64,000 nt of DNA from Poseidonibacter lekithochrous (GCF_013283835.1 NZ_CP054052.1:2232001-2296000); one strand, 5' to 3'. Counted from the first letter of the stretch, positions 45,490-54,748 are shown. Numbers and translations: made by a program. Notes: generated by a model not told the origin, from the sequence alone.

Positions 45490-47274
45490 CTACATTATAA
45501 TTTTAAATTCTGCACCATTGTTTTTATTATGAACTTCTAGTTTACCATTCATATTATTTTCAATAATCATTTTTGACATATAAAGCCCCATTCCAGATGC
45601 TTTACTACTGTTTTTTGTAGAAAAATAAGGTTCAAATATAATATCAATATTTTCTAAATCAATACCACCTGCATTATCACTTATTATTACAACATTTTTA
45701 TCATTTTCTTTTTTTAACTCTAAAAAAACTTCTGGTTTATTAGTCTTTCTCTCTTCAAATATATCTTTAGCATTTATTAGTAAATTCAAAATAACTTGTG
45801 AAAACTCCCTTTGATAACCAAATACAATATAATCCTCATTAAGATTTTTTCTTAGAGTAATTCCCAAGGCTTCATAAGATGAACAAATTAAACCAATACT
45901 ATTATTACAAGCATCTTTTATTGAAAACTCTATTTTTTCTTTATCAGGTTTAAAAAAAGTTCTAAAATCATCAATTGTATCGGACATATAAGACAATAAT
46001 CTATCAGCATCATTAGTACAATCTAAAATAAGAGTTTTATCTACTTTATCAAATCTTGTTGCTGTTTCAAGCTCCATTATAATACTAGAGACCTCAGATA
46101 AAGGCTGTCGCCATTGGTGTGAAATCATAGATAACATTGTTCCAAGTCTAGCTAGTCTTGACTGGTGTAACATAGCTCGCTCTTTATATTGAATATCTTT
46201 TATTGCATTTTGAACTTTCAATTCTAAAGAATTATTTAGCTTCTTTAATTCATCTTTTTGATCTTCTTCATTTTTTTGATACTGTTTAAAAGTCTTAGAT
46301 ATTTTACTTGAAATCATAATAAATAAAATTGTAATTACAAACATAACACCTAATGAAATATATATAATTAAAGATATATACTCTTCAACTCTATTACTTA
46401 AATCAGCTTTTTTAGATCTAATAGATTTTTGAATTTCATCCACATTTAAACTAGCACCTATAACCCAATCCCATTTCTCAAAATATTTAGAAAACCCTAA
46501 TTTATCAATATCATTATGTTCATCTTTATAATCAATAAACATACCATCTTCAATATCTTTAATTTTATCAAGAAAGTTAAGGATTTCTTTTTCTTCTTTA
46601 GATTTATTAATTCCATCATATAACCATATAGAACCAGTATTATCGAACTTTAAAGAAGACATATATTTTTTTGAAACATCTTTTATAAATGAAATATCAT
46701 TTGAAATATCTTCAATATTCCCTATAATCCAATCTACTTTTGGTAAGTATTTTATAAATACAATTTTATTACTTTTATTAAAAGGTATTAATTTACCCTC
46801 TTCTGAAAAAAGATAATTCTCAAAAAACTTTTCATCATTTTTGAACTCTTTTTTAATATCTTTATTTAAAGGCTGAATGATTTGTTTATTTTTAATATCA
46901 TATGCAAAGAAATAGTTTGTATCAGATATTTTTGAATTTACAATATTTTTTAATATCTTTTCATCTTTGTTTAAATCTTGATACAACTGATTTAATCTAT
47001 AACTTAAAACATAAGTTCTTTTAATAACCTTTTCATTTGCATTATTAGTATAGATAGATTCTTGATGTTGTAAATAGTTATAAACTCTTGTAATTTCTTC
47101 TTTTAAAAGATTTTTCTTATCTTGAAAAAACTCTTTTTCTATTCTTTTTGTTTCATCTTCAAAGTAATTATATTGTGTAGTAACAAATAAATAACTTGTA
47201 AAAAAAGTAATCAAAAAGATAGCAATTATGGGGGATATAATAATAAGTTTTGGTATATTTTTTTGGTTAAACAT
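45490..47274 (-). CDS. Sensor histidine kinase with double-Cache-like periplasmic domain
   Basis: A 594-aa kinase with TM1 (KLIIISPIIAIFLITFFTSYLFVT), a periplasmic region of about 270 residues that looks like tandem Cache domains (FFAYDIKNKQIIQPLN; DNTGSIWLYDG; FSKYFEKWDWVIGASLN), and TM2 (LIIYISLGVMFVITILFIMI). A coiled coil, HisKA with LGTMLSMISHQWRQPLSEVS and HATPase (NLLINAKDIFEERK, ISDNAGGIDLENIDIIFEPYF, GMGLYMSKMIIE) follow. Cache domains bind small ligands such as amino acids or carboxylates. It diverges from dppA, so a peptide- or amino-acid-related cue is plausible but unproven. Confidence 0.9.
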   Translation of the reverse strand: MFNQKNIPKLIIISPIIAIFLITFFTSYLFVTTQYNYFEDETKRIEKEFFQDKKNLLKEEITRVYNYLQHQESIYTNNANEKVIKRTYVLSYRLNQLYQDLNKDEKILKNIVNSKISDTNYFFAYDIKNKQIIQPLNKDIKKEFKNDEKFFENYLFSEEGKLIPFNKSNKIVFIKYLPKVDWIIGNIEDISNDISFIKDVSKKYMSSLKFDNTGSIWLYDGINKSKEEKEILNFLDKIKDIEDGMFIDYKDEHNDIDKLGFSKYFEKWDWVIGASLNVDEIQKSIRSKKADLSNRVEEYISLIIYISLGVMFVITILFIMISSKISKTFKQYQKNEEDQKDELKKLNNSLELKVQNAIKDIQYKERAMLHQSRLARLGTMLSMISHQWRQPLSEVSSIIMELETATRFDKVDKTLILDCTNDADRLLSYMSDTIDDFRTFFKPDKEKIEFSIKDACNNSIGLICSSYEALGITLRKNLNEDYIVFGYQREFSQVILNLLINAKDIFEERKTNKPEVFLELKKENDKNVVIISDNAGGIDLENIDIIFEPYFSTKNSSKASGMGLYMSKMIIENNMNGKLEVHNKNNGAEFKIIM

Positions 47275-47313
47275 AAATTATTCTATCATTATATTTTTTA
47301 AATTCCAAATTAA

Positions 47314-47347
47314 AGGTGTGAAAAGTACCTACTTTTTGCTCACCCCT
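47314..47347. promoter_or_regulatory. Imperfect palindrome upstream of dppA
   Basis: AGGTGTGAAAAGTA and TACTTTTTGCTCACCCCT are imperfect complements separated by CC. The element ends 4 nt before the extended -10 of dppA, so it covers the -35 region, where an operator would act. It lies between divergent dppA and the sensor kinase. Confidence 0.45.
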
Positions 47348-47350
47348 GTA

Positions 47351-47359
47351 TGCTACAAT
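47351..47359 (+). promoter_or_regulatory. Extended -10 promoter of dppA
   Basis: TGCTACAAT is an extended -10 (TGn plus TACAAT) 32 nt upstream of the dppA ATG. No -35 is recognisable. Confidence 0.65.
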
Positions 47360-47390
47360 TTTGATGATTAAAATTTTAAGGAGAGAATTA

Positions 47391-48989
47391 ATGAAAAAAA
47401 TATTACTAGCAATGTTTGTTCTAGTATCTTCAGTACTATTCGCACAGACTCCACAAGTAGGTGGAACTTTAGTATTTGGTAGAAGTGGTGATTCAACTTC
47501 AATGGATCCAAGTCATGCAACAGATGGAGAGAGCTTTTATGCAGCCTCTGCTATTTATGACAATTTGGTACAATTTAAATACGGTTCTACACAAATTGAG
47601 CCAGCACTAGCAACTTCATGGGATATCTCAGAAGATGGTTTAACATATACATTTAACTTAAGAAAAGGTGTATATTTCTCAAAAACTAAATTCTTCAAAC
47701 AAAAGTCAGAATTTACATCAAAAGATGTTGTTTTCTCACTTAAAAGACAATTTGATAAAAACCATCCATACAATAAAGTTGGTGGGGCATTCAAATACTG
47801 GGCAGCAATGGATATGTCAAACATTGTAAAAGATGTAATTGCTGTAGACAAACACACTGTAAAAATTACATTAAAGAAAAAAGAAGCTCCTTTTATTGCT
47901 AATCTAGCAATGGAATTTTCAATGATCTTATCTGCTGATTATGCAGAAGCTCTTGCAAAAAAAGGTAAACAAAATGATTTAGGTAGAAAACCTGTTGGAA
48001 CTGGTCCATTTGTATTTAAAAAATGGGTTAAAGATGACAAAATCATTTATACTGCAAATAAAAATTACTGGAATGGAAGACCTTATTTAAATAAATTAAT
48101 CTTCAAAGTTATCACTAACAATGCTGTAAGAGCTGCTGAATTAAAAGCTGGTTCTATTCATGTAATGGATTTCCCAAATCCTGCTGAAGTACAAACATTA
48201 GATAATAACAAAGGTATTAAATTAGTTAAACAAGAAGGTTTAAATGTTGGGTTTTTAGCATTTAACCAAGAGAGAAAACCATTTGATAATAAACTTGTAA
48301 GACAAGCAATTTCACATGCAATTAATATGCAAGGTATTGTTGATTCTGTTTATGAAGGTTTAGGAAAAGTAGCAACTAATCCAATTCCTCCAACAATGTG
48401 GTCATACAACAAAAACCTAAAAGGTTATGAGTACAGTCCAGAAAAAGCAAAAGAGTTATTAAAACAAGCAGGACTTGAAAATGGATTCGAAACTAATATC
48501 TGGGCAATGCCAGTAGCTCGTCCATATAATCCAAATGGTAGAAAAGTAGCGGAAGCTATGCAAGCTGATTTAGCAAAAGTAGGAATCAAAGTAAAAATTG
48601 TATCTTATGACTGGGGAACTTACCTAAAAAAATCATCTAATGGTGAGCATGATATGGTTTTATTAGGATGGACTGGTGACAATGGTGATCCAGATAACTT
48701 CTTAAACGTATTATTAGGTAAACACGCTGCAATGAAAAAACCATCTCAAAACAGAGCTTTCTGGAAAAATGATGAATTCACAGCATTAATTGACCAAGCA
48801 AAAGAAATAACAGATGTATCTAAAAGAACTGCTATGTATGAAAAAGCACAAGCAATTTTTGAAGAAGAAGCAGCATGGAAACCAGTTGCACACTCAATTG
48901 TTGTTGTTCCAATGTTAAAGAAAGTAAACGGATTTAAAATTGACCCAGTAGGGAAAAGAAGATTTAAAGAAGTTTGGATTTCGAAATAA
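47391..48989 (+). CDS. dppA: Periplasmic dipeptide-binding protein DppA
   Basis: The solute receptor of a dipeptide ABC importer, 532 aa from the chosen ATG, which follows AAGGAGAG. A signal peptide (KKILLAMFVLVSSVLFAQ) is followed by the SBP-5 fold: TLVFGRSGDSTSMDPSHATDG, EPALATSWDISEDGLTYTFNLRKGV, GRKPVGTGPFVFKKWVKDD, RQAISHAINMQGIV and the DppA-like VLLGWTGDNGDPDNFL. It heads the dppABCDF-pepQ series. A strong hairpin just after the stop probably reduces read-through, giving more receptor than transporter. Oligopeptide or nickel uptake is less likely. Confidence 0.93.
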   Translation: MKKILLAMFVLVSSVLFAQTPQVGGTLVFGRSGDSTSMDPSHATDGESFYAASAIYDNLVQFKYGSTQIEPALATSWDISEDGLTYTFNLRKGVYFSKTKFFKQKSEFTSKDVVFSLKRQFDKNHPYNKVGGAFKYWAAMDMSNIVKDVIAVDKHTVKITLKKKEAPFIANLAMEFSMILSADYAEALAKKGKQNDLGRKPVGTGPFVFKKWVKDDKIIYTANKNYWNGRPYLNKLIFKVITNNAVRAAELKAGSIHVMDFPNPAEVQTLDNNKGIKLVKQEGLNVGFLAFNQERKPFDNKLVRQAISHAINMQGIVDSVYEGLGKVATNPIPPTMWSYNKNLKGYEYSPEKAKELLKQAGLENGFETNIWAMPVARPYNPNGRKVAEAMQADLAKVGIKVKIVSYDWGTYLKKSSNGEHDMVLLGWTGDNGDPDNFLNVLLGKHAAMKKPSQNRAFWKNDEFTALIDQAKEITDVSKRTAMYEKAQAIFEEEAAWKPVAHSIVVVPMLKKVNGFKIDPVGKRRFKEVWISK

Positions 48990-48996
48990 TTATATT

Positions 48997-49030
48997 AAAT
49001 AGGTAGGAGGAAACTTCTACCTATTTTTTT
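48997..49030 (+). terminator. Strong hairpin terminator/attenuator between dppA and dppB
   Basis: AAATAGGTAGGAG pairs with CTTCTACCTATTT (13 bp, one G-U) around a GAAA tetraloop, followed by seven T. It lies 7 nt after dppA, so it can set the receptor-to-transporter ratio by partial termination. Confidence 0.85.
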
Positions 49031-49039
49031 GTCTAAAAA

Positions 49040-49090
49040 GCACTTATAAAATAAAAATCGTTTTCAATTATATTTTTATTTTATAAGTGC
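49040..49090. promoter_or_regulatory. Perfect 19-bp inverted repeat in front of dppB
   Basis: GCACTTATAAAATAAAAAT (49040-49058) is the exact reverse complement of 49072-49090, with a 13-nt loop CGTTTTCAATTAT. It ends 6 nt before the Shine-Dalgarno AAGGAG of dppB. As RNA it would be a long hairpin next to the ribosome site; as DNA it may be an operator or a minus-strand terminator (TTTTT follows on that strand). Confidence 0.65.
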
Positions 49091-49107
49091 CTAAAAAAGG
49101 AGATTTA

Positions 49108-50112
49108 TTGTTAAGTTATATTATTAAAAGATTATTATGGGCAATTCCAACATTACTTGGAGTTTCACTATTAGTATTCTCAATGGTGCACATGGCACCA
49201 GGAGATCCTGCACTTGTTATGTTAGGTGAGCATGCAAGTAAAGAAAGTGTTGATGCACTAAGAGAACAAATGGGATTAAATAAGCCGTTAATTGAACAAT
49301 ACTTTATGTTTGTAACAAATGCTGTGCAAGGTGACTTTGGAATGTCAACAACTTCAGGGGAACCTGTACTTGATGAATTTATGGAAAGATTTCCTGCAAC
49401 TGTTGAATTAGCTTTATTTGCAATGTTCTTTGCAGTAATTGCAGGATTATTTGCTGGAATTATTTCTGCTGTAAAAAGATACTCTATCTTTGATTACGCA
49501 GCAATGTCAACTGCACTTGCTGGTGTTTCAATGCCAGTGTTTTGGTTAGGTTTGATGTTAATTTACTTCTTCTCAGTTGAGTTAGGTTGGCTTCCAGTTT
49601 CTGGTCGATTAGGATATGAATTTGATATTGATGAAGTAACTGGATTGTTTTTAATTGATTCTATTTTAATGGATGATTATGAAGCATTTTGGGATGCATT
49701 CAAACATCTAATTTTACCTGCTATTGCATTAGGAACTATCCCTATGGCAATTATTGCAAGAATGACAAGAGCATCTATGATTGAAGTTTTAAAAGAAGAG
49801 TATGTAAGAACAGCAAAAGCAAAAGGCTGTACAAAAACTCAAGTTATTATGGTTCATGCACTTAAAAATGCTCTACTTCCAGTATTAACAGTAATTGGGC
49901 TAATGGTAGGAACTTTATTTGCGGGAGCTATTTTGACTGAAACTACATTTTCATGGCCGGGAATTGGTAAATGGCTTGTAAATGCAGTAAATCAAAGAGA
50001 TTTCCCTATTATTCAATCTACTACATTAATTATTGCTTCTATGTTTGTAATCGTAAATTTAATTGTTGACGTATTATATGCTGTAGTAAATCCAAAAATA
50101 AGGCTTTCATAA
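49108..50112 (+). CDS. dppB: Dipeptide ABC permease DppB
   Basis: The first transmembrane permease of the importer, 334 aa. Six helices are visible, beginning with the signature LSYIIKRLLWAIPTLLGVSLLVFSMVHMAPGDPA, and the EAA loop is EYVRTAKAKGCTKTQVIMVHALKNALLP. I chose TTG at 49108, with AAGGAG 5 nt upstream; a GTG at 49087 would add a short hydrophilic stub and lies inside the upstream palindrome. The stop overlaps dppC (TAATG). Confidence 0.94.
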   Translation: MLSYIIKRLLWAIPTLLGVSLLVFSMVHMAPGDPALVMLGEHASKESVDALREQMGLNKPLIEQYFMFVTNAVQGDFGMSTTSGEPVLDEFMERFPATVELALFAMFFAVIAGLFAGIISAVKRYSIFDYAAMSTALAGVSMPVFWLGLMLIYFFSVELGWLPVSGRLGYEFDIDEVTGLFLIDSILMDDYEAFWDAFKHLILPAIALGTIPMAIIARMTRASMIEVLKEEYVRTAKAKGCTKTQVIMVHALKNALLPVLTVIGLMVGTLFAGAILTETTFSWPGIGKWLVNAVNQRDFPIIQSTTLIIASMFVIVNLIVDVLYAVVNPKIRLS

Positions 50113-50981
50113 TGACGAGTGAGAATAAAGTATTAGAATTTTATAAACAATTCAGAAAAAATAAATCTGCTTTAATTGGATTATATATTGTAGCTATCTT
50201 AATTTTGTGTGCACTTTTAGCACCAGTTTTAGCTCCTTATGATCCACTTATTCAAAATTTAGAAAATAGACTTATACCTCCATTTTGGGCTGAGGGTGGC
50301 AGTTTTGCACATATTTTAGGAACTGATGATTTTGGTAGAGATTTACTTTCAAGAATTATTTATGGAGCTAGAATCTCTCTTATGATTGGTGTTGTATCTG
50401 TTGGTATCTCACTATTCTTTGGTTTAATTATGGGTGCATGTGCTGGATACTTTGGAGGAAAAGTTGATATTATCATCATGAGAGTTGTTGATATTATGCT
50501 TTCTATTCCTGCTATTTTATTAGCAATTGTAATTGTATCTATTTTAGGACCTGATTTGATGAATGCCATGATTGCAATTGGTATTGTTGGCGTTCCAACA
50601 TTTGCAAGAATTGTAAGAGCATCCGTATTAGCTGAAAAAGAAAAAGAGTATGTAGTAGCAAGTAGAATCAATGGTTCTGGAAACTTTAGACTTATTTCAA
50701 AAGTAATTTTACCTAACTGTACTACTCCTATTATTGTTCAAGCAACAATGGGGTTTGCATCTGCTGTTTTAGAAGCTGCTGGTCTTTCATTCCTAGGACT
50801 TGGAGCTCAACCACCAACACCAGAATGGGGAGCAATGCTTGCTGATTCATTACAGTTTATTACAACTGCATCTTGGATGATTGTTTTCCCAGGAATTGCT
50901 ATTTTCTTAACTGTAATGGGATTCAACCTTGTAGGTGATGGATTAATGGATGTATTAGATCCAAAGATGAAGGATAGATAA
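50112..50981 (+). CDS. dppC: Dipeptide ABC permease DppC
   Basis: The second permease, 289 aa, with an N-terminal OppC-type segment (FYKQFRKNKSALIGLYIVAILILCALLAPVLAPYDPL), the LGTDDFGRDLLSRIIYGARISL signature, and the EAA loop EYVVASRINGSGNFRLISKVILPN. Six helices are visible. It starts in the dppB stop (TAATG) and ends in the dppD start in the same way, showing tight coupling. Confidence 0.95.
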   Translation: MTSENKVLEFYKQFRKNKSALIGLYIVAILILCALLAPVLAPYDPLIQNLENRLIPPFWAEGGSFAHILGTDDFGRDLLSRIIYGARISLMIGVVSVGISLFFGLIMGACAGYFGGKVDIIIMRVVDIMLSIPAILLAIVIVSILGPDLMNAMIAIGIVGVPTFARIVRASVLAEKEKEYVVASRINGSGNFRLISKVILPNCTTPIIVQATMGFASAVLEAAGLSFLGLGAQPPTPEWGAMLADSLQFITTASWMIVFPGIAIFLTVMGFNLVGDGLMDVLDPKMKDR

Positions 50982-51841
50982 TGTTATTAGAAGTTAAAAA
51001 ATTAAAAACACAATTCTTTTCAGATAAGGGAGTTAATACGGCTGTAAATGGTATTGATTTTCATATTGAAAAGGGAAAAACATTATGTATCGTAGGAGAG
51101 AGTGGTTCTGGAAAATCAATGACATCACTTTCTATTATGGGATTAGTAGAAGAACCTGGACGTGTAACTGAAGGTGAGATTATATTTGAAGGGGAAGATT
51201 TATTAAAACTAAATGAATCTACGATGAGAAATATTCGAGGAAAAGATATTGCTATGATTTTTCAAGAACCTATGACATCTCTAAACCCATCATATACAGT
51301 AGGATACCAAATTGACGAAGTACTTAGACTTCACCAAAAAGAACTAAATAAAACTCAAAGAAAACAAAGAGTTATTGAACTATTTGAAGAAGTTGGTATT
51401 CCCTTAGCTGCTGATAAATACAATGAATATCCATTTAAACTAAGTGGAGGTCAAAGACAAAGAGTTATGATTGCAATGGCAATGGCATGTGAACCAAAAC
51501 TTTTAATTGCTGATGAGCCAACAACTGCCCTTGATGTTACTATTCAAGCTCAAGTATTAGAGCTTATGAATGAACTTAAAGCAAAAAAGGGAACTTCTAT
51601 TTTATTTATAACACATGATTTAGGTGTAGTTGCTCAAATGGCAGATGAAGTAGTAGTTATGTACAAAGGAAATGTAGTTGAGCAAGCAAGCGTAAAAGAG
51701 TTGTTTGATAACCCAAGACATCCATATACAAAAGCATTATTAAACTCAATTCCAAGACCAGGAAAAGTAAAAAGAAAATCTAGATTAGATACAGTTGATG
51801 AAAATGTAAACTATCTAGACTTTCCAAAGGAAATCAGATGA
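50981..51841 (+). CDS. dppD: Dipeptide ABC ATPase DppD
   Basis: An ATPase subunit of 286 aa with Walker A CIVGESGSGKSMTSLSI, Q-loop IFQEPMTSLNPSYTVGYQI, signature LSGGQRQRVMIAMA, Walker B LLIADEPTTALDVTIQ and the H-loop ITHDLG. It is about 40 residues shorter than E. coli DppD and lacks the Cys-rich C-terminal extension of many oligopeptide ATPases. It overlaps dppF by ATGA. Confidence 0.95.
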   Translation: MLLEVKKLKTQFFSDKGVNTAVNGIDFHIEKGKTLCIVGESGSGKSMTSLSIMGLVEEPGRVTEGEIIFEGEDLLKLNESTMRNIRGKDIAMIFQEPMTSLNPSYTVGYQIDEVLRLHQKELNKTQRKQRVIELFEEVGIPLAADKYNEYPFKLSGGQRQRVMIAMAMACEPKLLIADEPTTALDVTIQAQVLELMNELKAKKGTSILFITHDLGVVAQMADEVVVMYKGNVVEQASVKELFDNPRHPYTKALLNSIPRPGKVKRKSRLDTVDENVNYLDFPKEIR

Positions 51842-52629
51842 GTACCCAAGAAACAGTATTTGAAATAAAAGACTTAGAAAAAACATATACAATTTCAAGA
51901 GGACTTTTCAAAGACCCTCAAGTTATAAAAGCAGTAAATAAAATCAACTTCCATGTAAATCATGGGGAGACATACTCAATTGTTGGTGAAAGTGGTTGTG
52001 GAAAATCTACAACTGCTAAAATGCTTTTAAATATTGAAGAACCTACATCTGGAAAAATCTTCTTTAGAGGAAAAGATATTTCTACTTTTAATGCTCAAGA
52101 GTGGAAAGAGTATAGAAAGAAAGTACAAATTATTTTCCAAGATCCCTACTCTTCTTTAAATCCTAGATGGACTGTTGGAAAAATTATTGCAGAACCATTG
52201 CTTTTAAATACTGATTTATCTAAAAAAGAGATTGAGACAAAAGTATATGAAATTATGAAAAGAGTTGGTTTAGAAAACGATTGGTATGATAGATACCCGC
52301 ATCAGTTTTCAGGAGGTCAGAGACAAAGAATCGGAATTGCTAGAGCATTAGTATTAAATCCTGAAGTTATTGTTTGTGATGAGCCAGTATCTGCTTTAGA
52401 TGTATCTATTCAAGCACAAGTACTTAATCTTCTTTTAGATTTACAAGAAGAATTTGACTTAACTTATGTATTTATCTCTCACGATTTAGGGGTAGTTGAA
52501 CATATCTCAGATAGAATAATGGTAATGTACTTTGGTGATGTAGTAGAACTTTCAACTGTAGATGAACTGTTTGAAAACCCAAAAGCTGATTATACAAAAA
52601 AACTATTAAGTGCAATTCCAACACTATAG
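51838..52629 (+). CDS. dppF: Dipeptide ABC ATPase DppF
   Basis: The second ATPase, 263 aa, with Walker A SIVGESGCGKSTTAKMLL, Q-loop IFQDPYSSLNPRWTVG, signature FSGGQRQRIGIARAL and Walker B VIVCDEPVSALDVSIQ. It ends at KKLLSAIPTL, about 60-70 residues short of E. coli DppF, so the C-terminal oligopeptide domain is absent, as with DppD. The pepQ start codon lies 7 nt after the dppF stop. Confidence 0.94.
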   Translation: MSTQETVFEIKDLEKTYTISRGLFKDPQVIKAVNKINFHVNHGETYSIVGESGCGKSTTAKMLLNIEEPTSGKIFFRGKDISTFNAQEWKEYRKKVQIIFQDPYSSLNPRWTVGKIIAEPLLLNTDLSKKEIETKVYEIMKRVGLENDWYDRYPHQFSGGQRQRIGIARALVLNPEVIVCDEPVSALDVSIQAQVLNLLLDLQEEFDLTYVFISHDLGVVEHISDRIMVMYFGDVVELSTVDELFENPKADYTKKLLSAIPTL

Positions 52630-52636
52630 GATTTCC

Positions 52637-53962
52637 ATGAAAGACTTATATAAAAAACATCTATCAAAGGTATTAAATACTTTTGATAGACTAATGAATA
52701 AATACCAATATGATGAAGTTGTTTTATATTCAGGTGAGATAAAAACTGTTCATTTAGATGACAATACGTATCCTTTTAAAGCCTATTTTAACTTCAAATA
52801 TTTTGCTCCTATTTTGGACTATCCAAACTCTTTGATTATTTATAAATCAGGTGAAAAACCAAAACTAGTTTTATTTAGACAAGAAGACTATTGGCATTCT
52901 CAGCCAAAAGATATAGAAGGGTTTTGGATTGAGTTTTTTGATATTACATACTATAAAGATATAAATAAGATATTTGATAACTTATCTACAAATTTAAGTA
53001 AAACTGCCTTTTTAGGTGAAGATACTAAGAGGTTTGAAAAACTTCACTTTAAATCTTTTAATGATAAAAAAGTATTAGACTTTATTCATTTTAACAGAAG
53101 TTATAAAAGTGAATATGAAGTATCATCTATTAGAAAAGCAAATGAATTAGCATCATATGCACATAAAGCAGCTCACCAATCTTTTTTAGATGGAAATAGT
53201 GAATTACAATCTCATCTTAAATATCTTGAAGCAATTGCTTTTAAAGAGAGTGAAGTTCCATATCCAAATATTGTAGCTTACGATGAGAATTCTGCAATTT
53301 TACATTATATGGATTATAGTACTAAAAAGATAGATTCAAAATCATTTTTATTAGATGCGGGAGCTTCTTGTAATGGTTATCATTCAGATATTACTAGAAC
53401 CTTTGTAAAAGATGGACATGATGAATTTAAAGCTTTAATTCAAGCAGTTGATAAATGTAATTTAAACATAATATCAAAGATTAAAATCGGTATGAATTAT
53501 GAAGAATTACAAGAGCAAATGCATAAAGATGTATCTCAAATACTAGTTGATTTTAAACTAATGAATATTTCTTATGATGAGATATACGAACAAGGTTATT
53601 CTAAAATATTCTCTCCAACTGGAGTAGGACATTATCTAGGACTTCAAGTTCATGATGTAGGGAATTTTATATCAGATGAAAATGGAAGTGTAATTGAGAG
53701 ATCAAAAGAGCATCCATATTTAAGACTAAGACGAGATATAGAAGTTTCAAATGTATTTACCATAGAACCAGGGGTTTATATAATAGAGCAACTTCTAAGA
53801 CCACATATGGGAAATAAAAAGTTTAATTGGGATAATATTAACGCATTAAAACCATATGGTGGTGTTAGAATAGAAGATAATATCTATGTAGGTGAAAACC
53901 AAATCATTAACCTAACAAGACCATACTTCAAGGAAATTGATGAAAGTAGCAATATTATCTGA
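52637..53962 (+). CDS. pepQ: Xaa-Pro dipeptidase (PepQ, M24B family)
   Basis: A cytosolic dinuclear-metal dipeptidase that cleaves Xaa-Pro dipeptides; 441 aa, close to E. coli PepQ (443). Metal-ligand motifs are intact: FLLDAGASCNGYHSDITRTF (two Asp), GVGHYLGLQVHDVG (His), FTIEPGVY (Glu) and GGVRIEDNI (Glu). The N-terminal creatinase-like domain is present (VVLYSGEIKTVHLDDNTYPFK). The ATG at 52637 follows AGGA 6 nt upstream; a TTG 27 nt earlier lies in dppF and is less likely. Placed after the dipeptide transporter, it would process imported Pro-dipeptides. Confidence 0.92.
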   Translation: MKDLYKKHLSKVLNTFDRLMNKYQYDEVVLYSGEIKTVHLDDNTYPFKAYFNFKYFAPILDYPNSLIIYKSGEKPKLVLFRQEDYWHSQPKDIEGFWIEFFDITYYKDINKIFDNLSTNLSKTAFLGEDTKRFEKLHFKSFNDKKVLDFIHFNRSYKSEYEVSSIRKANELASYAHKAAHQSFLDGNSELQSHLKYLEAIAFKESEVPYPNIVAYDENSAILHYMDYSTKKIDSKSFLLDAGASCNGYHSDITRTFVKDGHDEFKALIQAVDKCNLNIISKIKIGMNYEELQEQMHKDVSQILVDFKLMNISYDEIYEQGYSKIFSPTGVGHYLGLQVHDVGNFISDENGSVIERSKEHPYLRLRRDIEVSNVFTIEPGVYIIEQLLRPHMGNKKFNWDNINALKPYGGVRIEDNIYVGENQIINLTRPYFKEIDESSNII

Positions 53963-54680
53963 TATACATAGTAATGTATATGCTCTAAAAGCTGTCATAA
54001 AAGACGCAAAAAAAAGAGATATCAATAAGTTTATAAACTTAGGTGATACTCTTTATGGTCCTATACAACCCTATAAAACATACAAGCTACTTCTTAAACA
54101 TAAATTCATACATATTTGTGGAAATCAAGATAGACAAATATTTGATGCAAGTGAAGATGAAATTAAATCTAACCCTACTTTAGAGTTTATACTTGATGAT
54201 ATTAGCCAAAAAACACTAGAGTGGATGAAAACTCATCCAAAAACTCATACCTTAAAAAATGATATATTTTTATGTCATGGAACACCAAATGATGACTTGA
54301 CATATTTACTTGAAAAAATAGAGAATGAAACAAATATATTAAGAGATGAAAAAGAAATTCTTGAACTAATAAAAGATATAAAACAAAAAGTGATTTTATG
54401 TGGACATTCACATACTCCAAGAATGATTGAACTATCAAATGGACAAATCATAATAAATCCAGGTTCTGTTGGATTACAAGCTTATAGTGATGATATTCCA
54501 AAACATAAAATAGAAAATCACAACTCTTATGCTTCTTATGTAATATTAGAAAAAAAAGATGATGATATAAAAGTAGAATTTATAAGAGTTCCATATAAAA
54601 AAGAAAAAGCTATCAAACAAGCAAAAAAGAATAATAGAAAAGATTGGATGTATGCATTAGAGTTTGGAAAAGTTAATTAA
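53940..54680 (+). CDS. Metallophosphoesterase (YfcE/MJ0936-like)
   Basis: A 246-aa calcineurin-like phosphoesterase with the metal-site blocks AILSDIHSNVYALKAVI (D-x-H), FINLGDTLYGP (GD), HICGNQDRQIF (GNxx[HD]), FLCHGTP and VILCGHSHTPRMIEL, and GQIIINPGSVG. Such enzymes cut phosphodiesters of unknown identity in vivo. The ATG has AGGA 6 nt upstream and lies inside the end of pepQ in another frame, so the pair is coupled. The C-terminal KKEKAIKQAKKNNRKDWMY is basic. Its place in a peptide-uptake operon is unexplained. Confidence 0.86.
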   Translation: MKVAILSDIHSNVYALKAVIKDAKKRDINKFINLGDTLYGPIQPYKTYKLLLKHKFIHICGNQDRQIFDASEDEIKSNPTLEFILDDISQKTLEWMKTHPKTHTLKNDIFLCHGTPNDDLTYLLEKIENETNILRDEKEILELIKDIKQKVILCGHSHTPRMIELSNGQIIINPGSVGLQAYSDDIPKHKIENHNSYASYVILEKKDDDIKVEFIRVPYKKEKAIKQAKKNNRKDWMYALEFGKVN

Positions 54681-54748
54681 CAATCACTTTATATATTCTG
54701 GATAATATTAATAATATAAATACACTTATAAAAAACCTAAGGTAAGAA

